A stretch of DNA of 64,000 bases from Heterocephalus glaber (lineage: Eukaryota; Chordata; Mammalia; Rodentia; Bathyergidae): positions 41,345,039 to 41,409,038 of the forward strand of contig NW_004624732.1 in assembly GCF_000247695.1 (NCBI RefSeq), given 5' to 3'. The notes below the pieces were generated by a model. The model did not search any database. It was not told the DNA's origin and worked only from the letters and a program-made list of their open reading frames with translations. Each line of letters begins with the position of its first letter. Position 1 is the first letter of the stretch. Both the position numbers and the translations under genes were made by a program. Below, piece by piece: positions 24,393 to 36,214 of this stretch.

Positions 24393-24800
24393 TGCTTAGA
24401 AGTGCATAGCTGCAGAAAGTATCTAAATAACATGGACGCGACTTTGGAATTGGGTAATGGGTAGAAGCTTCAAGAGTTTTGAGGCACTTGATAGAAAGAG
24501 CCTGGATCACCCTGAAGAGACTGCTGGTAGAAACAAGCACTTTGAAGGTACTTTTTTGAATTCTCAGAAGGAAATGAGGAACATGTCATTGGAAACTGAA
24601 GGAAAGATAATCCTTGCTGTAAAGCAGCAAGAATTTGTGTGAATTATTTCTGCCGAGTGAGAAAAGTAAAACTCATCAGTGATGAACTTAGATGTTAAAC
24701 AGAGCTATTTCAATGCAAAATTTGGAAAGCACAGTCTGGTTATCTTTTTTGCCTTTAGTATAAATGAGACAAGAGATGCATTAAAGAAGGTATTCTGGCT
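24393..24800 (+). mobile_element. MaLR internal-region remnant
   Basis: Right after the LTR, 'aacatggacgcgactttggaattgggtaatgggtagaag' and then 'aggaacatgtcattggaaactg...gtaaagcagcaagaatttg' follow the start of the internal region of MaLR elements. MaLR internal regions are non-autonomous remnants of ERVL-type retroviruses. The frames present are short and broken, and no gene product is encoded. The far end and the second LTR are not visible. Confidence 0.6.
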
Positions 24801-25780
24801 GAAGAGTGTAACGTGGTCAAATAACCAGATTAATCACCGATTACAGCCATTTCCCATCACTACAATGTAACCTCACAAGGCAGCAGTCCTAGTCTATTCT
24901 GTTCTGATTGTTTACTGATAGTTCTTAAATGCCCAGATACTCAAACTTGCTCAACAAGTGTTGAAAGAATGGATGAAACCTATACATGAGGCTCAAATTA
25001 TTAAATTTGGTCCTCCAATTTACATGCTGAAATTTTCCAATTAATTTGCAAAAATATATATTTATACAATTATTTATAAAAACTTACATGAGTGAAATGA
25101 TATTGTGTTTCTAACAGATACTGACAAACATAAAAACAAGAAGCTGAAATTAATCATCTAATAATGAGACTTAAAATAGGGACTCTTCTCTGAAGGAAAA
25201 CAGCTAAGTAGTTTTAGAAATGGGAAAGCATATTGAGATGCAAATTTGAGGCCACATATGAAATTGATTCTCAAGTAAGGTCTTAGTATTTTATTCCTAG
25301 AATGAGATTTGGTAACAGCTGGGTTGACTTTAATAGCATAAATCCTATAAACTCTAATAGCAAACAAAAATCCAAGCTTCCACACAATATATTAAAGTAA
25401 TAACAAATGATGGCTGTCTTTATTCTTAAGTTAATTAAACTGTCACCTAAATCCTTATTGTTTTAAAAATGCTACATAAAATGATATGGACTATATATGA
25501 GCAGTTCAATATGTTAGGCAATGAAAACAATAACCAAATTGACTTTCCCACCCTCATTCTCTTCTTAGAAGGTTTTCCAAATGGACATATCTACTCTTTT
25601 AAGAATAGCTGACACTCTCCTATCAATTCATTAAAATTTTGTGTTCTTCAGTTATATTTGTGCATATCCCATTTTCTTTGAGACATCTTTAACTTGTATT
25701 AGTCATGGAAAGGAAAGACTCTGTAGAATTAAGAAGACTTAAAACTTGTTACGTATTTAATTCACATAAAAATATATATT
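24800..25780. other. unique AT-rich non-coding DNA
   Basis: I see no gene and no clear repeat. Confidence 0.5.
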
Positions 25781-25783
25781 TCA

Positions 25784-25890
25784 GCTGGGCATGGTAGCAC
25801 ATGCCTGTAATGCCACCAGCACTCTGGGAGGCTGCTGTAGGACTGCAATTTCAGTGAAGCATTGGCAATTTAGTGACACAGTGAAACATT
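25784..25890 (+). mobile_element. B1-type SINE fragment, sense
   Basis: GCTGGGCATGGTAGCACATG, then 'cctgtaatgccaccagcactctgggaggctg', is the 7SL-derived left end of a B1-type SINE. The following 'gcattggcaatttagtgacacagtgaaac' fits the right part of the B1 monomer as found in B1-dID elements. The ID monomer and tail are missing. Confidence 0.75.
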
Positions 25891-26139
25891 CTATTACCTA
25901 TTTTCTCTTATTCTATTTTGCTTCCTTACTCACTACCTTATGTATGTACTATCTAGTAAAAGCTCTTGACTTGTCACTTTATAATGTGTCTGCCTTCTTT
26001 TTCCTACTCTTTGTCTAGATTTCAAAGGGAATTCCTTTCCCCAGTTCTTTGCTTAGACAATCAGACTCATTCTTCAAATTTTTGCACAAAAATTGATATG
26101 CCTCCCCCAGCTCCTGAAGGTAGAGCTATTAAGTATCTC

Positions 26140-26310
26140 TCTTCTATTTTATTTTAGCACTAAGTTTATATATCTAGGGGAGTGTCTTCTCTATAGGATT
26201 ATCTATTGTTCGAGCCAAGAACTGTGTCATTTTTATACAATTCTCTCTACTACTTTGAACAGTACTTGACATAACTGAGGTCTTCAATAAGTATATAACA
26301 AACAAACAAA
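26140..26310 (+). mobile_element. L2 LINE 3' end, old
   Basis: The order 'gagccaagaactgtgtca ... tgaacagtacttgacataactgaggtcttcaataagtat' follows the L2 3' end, which usually reads 'gggcagggactgtgtc ... cctggcacatagtaggtgctcaataa'. Strongly diverged. Confidence 0.5.
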
Positions 26311-28180
26311 AGAAGATTGGGGACCAAAACAAGATCAACACAGTTGCTATCTCTGCTATTGCTATACTGTATCAAACCATAATGAAAAATAAATAGACAG
26401 ATTTATATGACTATCCTTATTTTTCCTGATACAATTTCAAAGGTCTAATTTAATATGGTGAGGTATCATTTGGTGGAACCACAGGATAGGGCTGTGCTTG
26501 TTAGCTTTTGAAATAATTTTCAGAATCAGTATGGTTATTTTTATTTCTATACAAGATTACCAGGATTTCTCACAGTTATTAACATTTTCCTCTGTTAGCC
26601 TTTTCTTAGTCTTCTCTCATAAGGTAAGGTAAGGTAAGAGAAGACAAGTTTTCCTCTTCAGATAATACAAAAGGAATTATCCTATAATAAGTGTTCAAAT
26701 AAATCATATAATATTGGTGGAGTAGAAAGATAGGAAAAGCAGAAGAAATTCTATTCTTTGAAAAAATTAACTTTATTATCTTTTGTCATTTTTATTTGAC
26801 TTTCTAGTATAAAATTTTAAACACAAAAAATGTACTAGTATATAAACTCCTATGTATCTTGTACTTAACTTTAACATCATCAGTGTTTTGTCATATCTTA
26901 ATTTTTTTAATGTAAGCAAAAGAAAAGCAAAAACAAACAGATCTAAAAGGTACGATTAGTAGTTTTATAGGCTGTCTAAGGTATCTTTCAAGTAAAATAT
27001 ACTATAGAAATATACTGAAGCAAGAAATACTATAGATCCATTGCAATGAGAAGCAGAAGAGACAAAGCTTGCAAAAGGCTTTAGGAGAAGCACTGTGTCT
27101 TTGCCTTGTTCAGTTACCCAGTGTGCATGGACCCCAGGGCATGCTTTTGTTTCGAGGCTTGCAGAGTGCAGAGAAAAGACTTGTCTTTCAATTGGAAATG
27201 ACAGTGCCTTCTGGTGCTTCTCCCCACTAGTTGGGATTGTATCACAGCTTTTCACAAATTAGAGGTGATAATAATTATAACAAGATGCATCTGAGAGTCC
27301 TAGTTTCTTCCCTAGATTCCTTTTAAGATGAGACATTCTCTCTGCCTTGAATTCATTAAATTCTATTAATTTCAATTTAAAATGTTTAATGCCTTTTATG
27401 TGTAAGACAAGGTAAACCATTTTTATAACTCACTCACTTTTGCCTTCACGCATTAAACATTTACTGAGTCCCTCCTATATCTATCTAAAAGTAGGCAAAA
27501 TTTTAAGTGACCAAAGCTAAACTAGAAATAAAAACTAAATACTATGAGAATATTTACAAAATGAAATGGATTTTTGTGGGGCTATCTGAAGTCTCTCTCT
27601 TTAGTCAGACAGTAAGACAGAAAGCTATTACCACTGTCTAACAATAACAAGCCATGGGACTAGCACCGGAAGTGGAAAGGATTTGACACTAGATATGTTT
27701 TGGTGTGCTGAATTTACCTGACACTTCTGTCCACAGTACCTTCTGAATCCTTGGACCTAGGGGCCAAGGTAATTTGTCTGCACCCCATCTTATAGGATCA
27801 ATGGAGGCACTGAAGGAGTCCATCCAGAGGGTGAGCTAAGCCAACTGCATTAATGTTTTTGCCCTAGAATGTGAACTATGATATAAAGATGAAGTTTTGA
27901 GGTAGTAAGAGAGAAACAAACTTGTAGAGTTCAAGTGAGTTGCATTAAAATAAAAACTTACGGGGAATATTCAAATGATTTTATCTGTTACGGTTCCCTA
28001 AAGTGAATTATTCTATTAGGCCCCTACTGATTACTGATAAGTAACTTGTTCCTAATCTGTGTAACTTTTGTTTACTTAAAATCTTTTCCGTATCCCAACT
28101 TGCTTTTCTTGAGTTTTTTAGGGTATTGTTTTTCCTTATAAGAAAAGAACCTAGTCTTGCACATATACTACCCTGTCAAT
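26310..28180. other. unique non-coding DNA
   Basis: No gene is identified. A short (AAGGT)n tract lies at 26621-26639. A minus-strand open frame of 96 codons at 26965-27255 has no family resemblance. Confidence 0.5.
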
Positions 28181-28184
28181 TTAT

Positions 28185-28350
28185 TCCTTGCCTATACTGA
28201 CACACTTAGTTCTCTCATTCGTTTTCATATTAGTTTTACACAGTAGCCTGTGAACTCCTTAATAACCAGAGCGGCTAATCAGTGTTTTATTTTCATATCC
28301 AGCTTAGGGTTTGGGATTCTTGATCTTAACAAGTGGATATTAAAATAATG
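28185..28350 (+). mobile_element. L2 LINE 3' end, old
   Basis: The run 'tgtgaactccttaataaccagagc ... atatccagcttagggtttggg ... aacaagtggatattaaaataa' resembles the L2 terminal segment. Weak because of divergence. Confidence 0.4.
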
Positions 28351-29175
28351 GATAAAAAATGCACATGAAAAACATTAGGAAGGTAGGAGCTAAGGGAAAT
28401 TCTTGACTGAGTGAAGGAAAGAAAAGCTAAGATGAATCTGCAATTCAATTAATTTGCATTATAATCTATTTGATTAGTTTCACTTAAATATGTATTAGAA
28501 AATTATGTTTTTTAAAGTATAATAATCAACCATATATTAAAAATAGCTATTGAGAACCTAAGAAAGCTTGTAAATTAATGAATTCAAATTATTTAGAGCT
28601 TAGTTCAACAAAAGAACCAAAAACAGCCTTTCTTTCCATAAATAGAAGAAAAGATTCGAGGATAAATGCATGGATTCTTTGGGGATACAAGACTAAACTG
28701 GCAGAACACAGAGAAAGAACCTTTATTTATTTCTAGAGAAAGCATATGTCCTCTTAGAGCTCAAGTTGAGAAAAAGTGTCCCCTCATTCTAAAACTATCT
28801 TATTAACAAATTAAAAGAGCTAATTTAATGATTGCCTGCAATAATCATAACATGCAATTTATAACTGGCTATGTTTTTAAAGTCAATATATTTGTACATC
28901 CATGCAAGACTATAATAAAGAGTAGCAAAAGAGCAATGTATGACATATACCTTCCTTCTTTACAAACAGCCTTTTAAGCAACTGGGATATAACACTGATT
29001 ATTCTAACAATCCAAGTGCAATAATAAAGATACGAATTTCTTCATCTCTCAAAAGATGATCATTTTAATTCTCCATACCATAAAACAAAGAGAAATGTCC
29101 TGCAGAAGAAGGGATGAAGATATTTTCTCCCCTCAGAAGGTAACTGCAGACATATTAGCTATTAGAAACAAATGA
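28350..29175. other. unique AT-rich non-coding DNA
   Basis: No gene or clear repeat. Confidence 0.5.
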
Positions 29176-29180
29176 TACAA

Positions 29181-29368
29181 TATACATTACTTTTTATTTT
29201 TTTGTTTTCTTTTGTTTTTTTGAGACAGGGTCTCACTATATATTTCAGCTTGACCTTAAAATCATTACATAGCTTAAGCTGTCCTCAAACTCAAAGTGAT
29301 CCTCCAGCCTCAGCCTTAGGAGTGCTGGGATTACAGGCATACACCCCCACACCTGACTAGTATACATT
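29181..29368 (-). mobile_element. B1-type SINE, antisense
   Basis: After a T tract (29191-29220) comes GAGACAGGGTCTCACTATAT and the B1 body in antisense, through 'ggagtgctgggattacaggcatacacc' to 'acctgac'. TATACATT on both sides (29181-29188 and 29361-29368) is a likely target duplication. On the minus strand the 5' end carries the pol III A and B boxes in decayed form. Confidence 0.9.
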
Positions 29369-29369
29369 C

Positions 29370-30180
29370 ATTTTCTCCTGTGTTCAACTCTAAGGCCATG
29401 TTTTCCAGCCATATAATGGCACAATGCTCTTTATTTACATCAGGATTTGTATTTGAAAAAATGAAACGGTAGGATTGTCTCTATAGTCAATAAATGTTGA
29501 GTTTCATTCCTCATGCTTTTTACATGCAAAGATATATGTAAAATTATATATAGTGATCCATAATGCTCATTAATACTCACAATAATGCCACTGAATCAAT
29601 GCAATGCTTTGAAGTTCTTCTCAATTGGCAAATAGATTTTAAATAAAGAGGGGAAATATTTATGAATTTTAAATCACTTTATTTCTGAGTACAAAATTAA
29701 TGTAAATAATGGTGAAATCTGACCATTTCTTATTGCATTTATGATAAATGATTTGAATAGATAGAAAACACCAAAGCAGTTAGGTTAGAATTAAATGTAC
29801 AGATGAGTTAAAGGAAAATTTCACTATGGTTGTAATGAAAATGGTTGTTCCATGAAGTGAATTTCCAGATATTGATGATCTCATGACATATTCCCTCAAT
29901 GTATAAATGAAATTAAAATAATTGCATAACTGTTTTGGCATGTGTACATTAAGGATATTTTGGAAAGTAATAAATATTACTTTCCTATACTCATTAAAAT
30001 TTAGCTAACTTAAATTTTAGGCGTACTCAGAATGCCCTTATTGGGGGAAGGGAGCAAATAGAATACTTCTCATAATTTTGTCAGAGATATTTCTCTGTTG
30101 GCTTGATAGAAAATAAAGAAATAAGGACAATATTTAGGGGAGTATAAAAAGAAAAATGAAGGAGAACTAGATCTATCAAA
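29370..30180. other. unique AT-rich non-coding DNA
   Basis: No gene or clear repeat. Confidence 0.5.
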
Positions 30181-30181
30181 A

Positions 30182-30298
30182 TCACTGAAGTAGTGGGCCA
30201 GGGATTTAGCTCAGTGGTTCCACCACCTGCCCCGCAAGTGCAAGCACCCGAGTTCGATCCCTGGTACCAAAAAAAAAAAAAAAATTCACTGAAGTAGT
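30182..30298 (+). mobile_element. ID-type SINE with perfect target duplication
   Basis: The body 30195-30284 opens GGGCCAGGGATTTAGCTCAG, has GTTCGATCC as B box and ends in poly(A). TCACTGAAGTAGT is present unchanged at 30182-30194 and 30286-30298. The intact duplication, pure tail and intact promoter boxes make this the youngest-looking SINE in the window. Confidence 0.95.
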
Positions 30299-30299
30299 A

Positions 30300-31160
30300 T
30301 TCATTTTCATTTTATGGAAGGAGATTTAACTAATAAATGCATAATTTCCAGTATTTATTATAAATTTAAGAGAAAAAGTTATGAATTCAAAAATTCTATA
30401 TGTTTAAATTACTCATCTATGAACATCACAGCATGGATCCAATTTTTAAATCTTTTAATAGACCTTAGAATGGTACATTTTTTAAAAGAGTGGAATAAAG
30501 ATTAAATGGATTTTTTTGATGTATGTGACTTTTATGTCAATTACTGTACTTAACTGTCTTGTTAGAACTCCCTCCTCAGCAGGTAGTATGGGGTTCTGGT
30601 ATACATCTTTCAATATATCTACTTAGAAAATGCCCTCTGAACCTCACCTTCTTGCTATCTCATCCGTAATGTGATTCACATTACAAATGACTGCATTAAC
30701 TATTCCCTATTCCAGGAGTATGTAAGAATCCATTTTTATTGATGCACTGTGTATCTGTACAGTGTCTTTGGAAAGTAAAAAGCAAGAGTTCATTGTCTCT
30801 GCTAATAATGTCAGCCAGACAATGAAAAGGATTGGTAGTAGCTCTATTTTGTGCTGTTTCGTGACAGTCTCTAGGTAGTGTCCTGCTGCTTATTCCAAAT
30901 TTGTCAGGTTATTTGGCATCTGATCTGACCTTAATGTCTACTACGAACTGCTGAGCTCTGAAGTGTTCTGATTTTTAGATGCTTAGCCAAATTCCCCCCC
31001 AACATTCACAATTTAAAATAACAAGGTCAATCATACAAAAGAAAGATGGCAGAGTTTCAGGTCCAATGATCTTGATTATCAGCATAACAAATATAGTTCA
31101 GCATGACATCAACTTGTCCTTGAAGGCTATGGCAAGTCCAGCTGGAATTGGCTAAGATGA
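30300..31160. other. unique non-coding DNA
   Basis: No gene or confident repeat between the ID SINE and the L1. Confidence 0.5.
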
Positions 31161-31163
31161 CTC

Positions 31164-31918
31164 AAAAAAGCATTTATGACTTTGTTTCCATTTTTTCTTT
31201 TTCTCATATTAATTCCATTCCCTTCTTTCTTTTCCCCTGCCCCTCCCATTTCCCCTTCGCTTTGTACCTTTTCTTCCTATTTCACGTTATCTATTATTTA
31301 TAACTTTTAGTCCTTATTTACCCTTTCAGTTTCTCACACTAGAGAAACTATTCGGTATTTACACATCTGTGTCCTATTTATTTCATTCAAGAGTGTCACC
31401 TCAATGTGCATCCATTTAACTATAAATGTCTCTAATTTCTCATTCTCTGTGGCTGAGTAATACTCCATTTTATAAAAAAAACCAAACAAACACATTTTCT
31501 TTATCCAGTCTCCAGTTGAGGGGCAATTAGGTTGTTTCCAAGTTTTAGCTATCACGAATTGTGCTGCTATGAACATGGGCGCACATATATCGCTGTGGTA
31601 TGATTCTTTTAATTCTTTGGGGAAGATAACCAGCAGAGGAATAGCTGGGTCAAATGGGACTTCCAGTCCTAGTTCTTTGAGGTATCTCCATAATGATTTC
31701 CACAGTGGTTGCACCAGTGTACACTCCCACCAGCAGTGGAGTAGGGTTCCTCAAGTCTTTGTGGATAGGGAGGGGTGGAGGGGTTGAAGGGAAGGCAGGA
31801 GAATGGGGAAAAGTAAGAACCAAGATGAATTATATAAGGCTTCAAATTTCCAATGATGAATGTCATTATATTGTATACCTTAAACGTACCAATATAATTA
31901 ATAAAAAAAGCAGTTATG
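31164..31918 (+). mobile_element. L1 3' end with inverted 5' part (twin-primed)
   Basis: 31180 to about 31757 holds L1 in antisense: the first part of its 3' UTR (pyrimidine-rich 31190-31260) and then the end of ORF2, whose minus-strand frame covers 126 codons including '[15 protein letters not shown]'. From about 31760 the remaining 3' UTR runs in sense, starting with the polypurine tract and ending AACGTACCAATATAATTAAT plus A tract. AAAAAAGCATTTATG (31164-31178) and AAAAAAAGCAGTTATG (31904-31918) are target duplications. The open minus-strand ORF2 frame shows modest age; the element cannot move. Confidence 0.9.
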
Positions 31919-31919
31919 G

Positions 31920-33635
31920 AGGGAAGTACCCATTTTTCCTAATGATACTTTATCAAACATTTAAGAAGGTGCATTTTCAAATCTATTCTCAAGTTAGGAT
32001 CACTTAATTTAAAAAAGTTTTCAGGAAAACATTAATGTTGACTCACATTGCCCATGTCCAAATAAATTCCGAACTAATAAAACAATCACATTCTGGCAAT
32101 TCTTATCAAATATACTGCATCATTGATATGAATCAGTTGTAAAGATTAAATATAAATAATTACTTGTGAATATATTAAAGTCTAAGGACTCTTTTCTTAT
32201 TTGGATTGTAGGAAATTTTAGAGAAGTGCTATCCAGAAAAAAAAAGTAGTAATTTACACACACTTTCGCCTGCTCACTGCTTAAGTTTTATCTTTCCTAA
32301 TCTCATGTTAGTAATATGAGTAAGATAAGACTTTCGAAATTTGGTCTCAGAGAAAAATACCTTCGATTTTATGTGGACATATTATGGTTTTACATTAGAC
32401 TTCCCTCTCTAGTATAAGTTAATAAGTAAGCAATATGATATCACAAAGTTCTCATTCTTTCATCACCAGAGGTGTACAGAAACATGTTATAACTTATAAT
32501 ACCCTCAGAAACCAGACTGCTACACAGAACATTAACACACTGCATGTAATAAAATTAGTATATAATATAAAGGTATATAATGTATAGGAAGCTATTTATA
32601 GAATCAACAAATCCTTATTTGAGAACTCTTAAAGCTGGTCAGTAGGATGCTATTTTTATTCACTCAGGTAGCTTTTATTTATTGTAGGCCAACCTTAATG
32701 AATAATAATATAGTATTTCAGTAGATATTATATTGTAGAACTTTAGGAGAAATGTGAGTAATAAGGTGTCATTTTTTATAGGAAAAGTGACATTCAGAGT
32801 GGGTAAGTAATACTTCTAAATATATCAATGCCTAGTTTAATAAAAGAGGTCTAGACTATTGTTATACTCGATTCTTTCCACAAAACCATGGTTTGTTTTT
32901 ATTTGAAATAGCTAATATATATCTTTGATACCTATTTATAAGATTCTTGACGATGGAAAGGGAGTTCAGCTGCACAATAGTTACATAGCGTGTAGCATGT
33001 ATTTGATTTGGGGAAAAAATGTTGTCATAGAATGCAACAATGTTAAAATACTGTTGGCAATATATTTACTGTTTATAAATTATATCCATTTATTCATCTT
33101 TCATAATAAAAAAATGCCAACAGATTTTCATATTTACAACTTAAGTACAATTTAAAATAAAATTTCAAAACCAGTCTTTAGTATTATTCATTTTCCCTAT
33201 CTTCTTTTCACAAATACCTTTAAAGGAACTAAAATTTTTAAAACTTTTCTTATTTCTAGTAGAAAATTTATTCTAAGTAATTTAAGTTATAGAAATTCCA
33301 ATTAAAATGTTGTTTATTTTAAAGTCAGTTGATGAAGTCCTCTCAAGCCACCAATACAATGCCAACATGATTCAGCAGACATGCATGCAATTATTAAAAC
33401 CTTGAAAGGTACCTTGAATGATGTAATTAATGCTATACTAAATGACAGGACATTTCAATTGCCTGAGATAATGGATTTAAAAAAAATGTATTGGATCACA
33501 CATCCATTCTAATTAGTGCTAAAGAAAAGTCAAAAGAAAGTCAGATAAAAACACACCAATGATTATAAAAATAATAACTGCTCTATTAAATATTCTATAA
33601 TCTTTTTTACCACTCTTTTATGCTTCTTGTTTTAC
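31920..33635. other. unique AT-rich non-coding DNA, weak MIR trace
   Basis: No gene is seen. Around 32780-32850, 'ggaaaagtgacattcagagtgggtaagtaatac' weakly resembles the 3' part of MIR. The rest is unassigned and very AT-rich. Confidence 0.45.
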
Positions 33636-33638
33636 CTA

Positions 33639-33771
33639 TTTTTTTTGAGACAGGGTCTCACTATGTAGTTCAGGCTGGTCTTGAACATATTATGTAGCAC
33701 AGGCTGGCCTTCAACTCACAGCTTCAGCTTCTCCAGTGCTTGAATTACAGGCATGTGCCACCACACCTGGC
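33639..33771 (-). mobile_element. B1-type SINE, antisense
   Basis: A T tract, then GAGACAGGGTCTCACTATGT and 'agttcaggctggtcttgaac' and on to 'gcatgtgccaccacacctgg', is a nearly full B1 monomer in antisense. Confidence 0.9.
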
Positions 33772-33784
33772 TTACTCATTAATT

Positions 33785-33925
33785 TTTGTCTGTCATAAGA
33801 ATGTGTTCCCCTTCATGGCAGGGATAATTATTTACTTGTTAATCCCCAAGAAAAACGCCTAATATATTATTTGGAGCCCAATAGATATTTGTTAAATAAA
33901 TGAATGAACAAATGAAATAAACCAT
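33785..33925 (+). mobile_element. L2 LINE 3' end
   Basis: The blocks 'tgttccccttcatggcaggg', 'ttaatccccaagaaaaacgcc' and 'gagcccaatagatatttgttaaataaatgaatgaa' match the L2 3' terminus including its short tandem TGAA-type end. It directly follows the B1 SINE. Confidence 0.7.
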
Positions 33926-34035
33926 GTATGCTTCCATGTGCTATTACATATTTTGATTATTGTAATTACTTTCACATACATTACTGTTACCTTAATGTAA
34001 CTGAGCATAAAAATCATGTAAAAATTTTATTAAGA

Positions 34036-34155
34036 ATATAGCTTCATGAGTCAGGGATTTAGCTCAGTGGTTTGGATGCCTGCCTCACAAGCACAAAGTC
34101 CTGAGTTCGATCCCCAGTACCAAAAAAAAAATTTTTATATATATATAGCTTTGAG
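34036..34155 (+). mobile_element. ID-type SINE, sense
   Basis: The body 34050-34131 reads TCAGGGATTTAGCTCAGTGG ... GAGTTCGATCCCCAGTACC and ends in poly(A). ATATAGCTTCATGAG and ATATAGCTTTGAG flank it as a target duplication. Confidence 0.9.
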
Positions 34156-34263
34156 AACTCTCCCTTGAAGTATTTTAGGTCCTACCTGGGAAACTGTAAG
34201 ATCAGTTATGTAGAATTATGTTGAGAATTCCAATTTAAAATTGAATGTTTCAAAAGCATTAAG

Positions 34264-34377
34264 AAAACACATTTAGTCAGGCATGGTGGCCAGCCTGAGC
34301 TACATAGTGAAGTCAAGCTGAACTACATAGCGAGAACTTGTCTTAAAAATAAAAAAAGGAAAAAAAAAACAGATTTA
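34264..34377 (+). mobile_element. B1-type SINE with internal deletion
   Basis: From 34275, GTCAGGCATGGTGGCCAGCC jumps from the left end of B1 straight to the 'ctgagctacatagtgaagtc' part, losing the central region. It continues 'aactacatagcgagaacttgtct' and ends in an A-rich tail. AACACATTTA and AACAGATTTA are likely target duplications, so this is one insertion with an internal deletion. Confidence 0.8.
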
Positions 34378-34599
34378 ACTTAACTTTATAGTGTTTGTAT
34401 TTACATGGCACAATTAATAATATTTTTTTCCTAAATTTATGGGAAGACTCAATTGGCAAAGATTTAATCCCTATTATTTTAGGTATATGGAGGATTGACC
34501 CATAGTATTAGCATTTTAAAAACTCATGATCCTTGAGGAAACATTCAGAAATAAATAAGATAGCCCAGGGAGAGACCTATATAATATGACCAACTCACC

Positions 34600-35235
34600 T
34601 GTGTTAAACAGCAAAGGTAATAAACAGAGAAAAAATACTTTTTCATGCTATGTCACAAACACCATATGTAAAGATGTTCAGTTTGATCAGCCATCCGGGA
34701 ACTGCATATCAAAATAAATGTTCTCACAAATAGTGTTGCAATCCACATGTGAAAATATGAAACTGGAGCCAGACTTTACAGCCATGAAAAATTAGCTTAA
34801 AGTGGATCATAGATCAAAATATGTTCAAACCTTTAAAACTAGTAACAGATAACGGAAAATCTGGATGACCTTGGGTTTGGAGAGAACTTTTAAGAAACAA
34901 CACCAAAAGGATAATTGAGAAGTAATTCATAAGCCAAACTGGATTAAACTTAAAAATGTTTGCTCTGTGAATAATTATGTCAAGAGAATATGACAAACTA
35001 CAGATTTGAGGGAAAACATTTAGAAGTTATGTCTTATAAAGATTGTGTGTGTGTTTTCTTAAACTCAAAACAAAATAAAAAAAATGAACAATTTGATTAA
35101 AAAATGGGCAAAAGACTTGAACAGACACATGTCCAAACATCAATAGTACATAAAACTATGCTCAATATGTTCAGTCAGTTGGAAATTACAAATTAAAAGA
35201 ATATGAGTTATGCATATCAGTTATAAGGTTTGGAC
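34600..35235 (+). mobile_element. old L1 ORF2 fragment, sense
   Basis: The stretch carries late-ORF2 landmarks such as 'aatttgattaaaaaatgggcaaaagacttgaacagacac' at about 35086-35128, and the preceding 'ttaaaaatgtttgctctgtgaa'. Frames are broken throughout. A second piece near 34680-34720 seems out of order compared with a normal L1, so the copy may be rearranged or two fragments. Confidence 0.65.
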
Positions 35236-35239
35236 AACC

Positions 35240-36210
35240 AGTCTGTAAAATAGGCATTATCTTCACTTACACGTGAGAATAATGTCATACAAAGGTCATA
35301 CACTCCATAGGGGATAAACTATATTTCTATGTGATAACTACTTTATTTTCTAATTTAGTATGACTGATGACTTTTTATGTACCTGTTGCCTTTGGAAAAA
35401 CAAGATTTCCTAATGTTTTTAAATGCAAAATTATATTTCGTACCCTCCGTTTCCCCCGAGTAGATAGATATAACTACTGGGGGGATAAAGAAGATGGTGA
35501 GAAACCTCCAATGTTTAATATAGCAAACTATCTGAAATACCGCTACCATCTCTATACCTCCTGTTTAAATATTGTTTCTTTTAGGGAGCTCTTTCTGAAC
35601 TCCCAGACTAGGTTAATTACTTGCGCTTCCTTATAACACTTTAAATTAGCTGTTTGGTATTCTAACTTCCTGCATAGTAAACTCTGTGGCAAGAGTCATG
35701 TTTACCTCCATTCCTGCTCAAATCCAGCACTATGGTTTTATTTCTCTTGGCTGGAATACTTTATAAATATGTAGTTAGTACAATAAAGAAGATAGGATCT
35801 CATATAAGCAGAATTACTTTTCTTCTGTCTAGTCTAAGCAAGATTCTTGCCCTGAAAACAGGTTACAAATCTACTACTTCCATTCTTCTCTCCTTTTGAA
35901 AATCTTATACGGTTAGTATTTTCAGCATTTATCTCAAAATATAGCTTGGATTTCTTTAACGCACCATTTGGGAAATTAAATTTCCAAGTGAGAAGACTGA
36001 ATCTAAGGTTAATATATGAAAGAAAGACTCTGGTAGAATCTTCTTTGTTCCAACAGATTATCCATATCCTTCCTATGACTCTTGCAGAGAATAGATACAT
36101 AGTCAACTATTTGATTAAATCCTCTGTTCCCACCAAGAGTGAAGTCACTAACATGGTAAGAAAACATGGCATGAGAGAAGAGCAATCCCACCCCATGTCA
36201 ATGCTTTCAT
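35240..36210. other. non-coding DNA upstream of the Penelope-like fossil
   Basis: 35570-35735 may be an L2 3' end in sense. I looked here for the reverse transcriptase domain that should precede a Penelope-like endonuclease and did not find one. A plus-strand open frame of 89 codons at 35367-35636 and another at 35946-36212 have no recognisable motif. Confidence 0.45.
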
Positions 36211-36214
36211 GAGT

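Noticed and set aside
26621..26639. (AAGGT)n tract resembling repeated splice donors
   Set aside because: Short pentanucleotide slippage tract; no exon precedes it.
27735..27772. Possible small exon between TCTGTCCACAG and GTAATT
   Set aside because: Only about 36 bases with no partner exons or coding evidence; splice-like motifs of this quality are common by chance.
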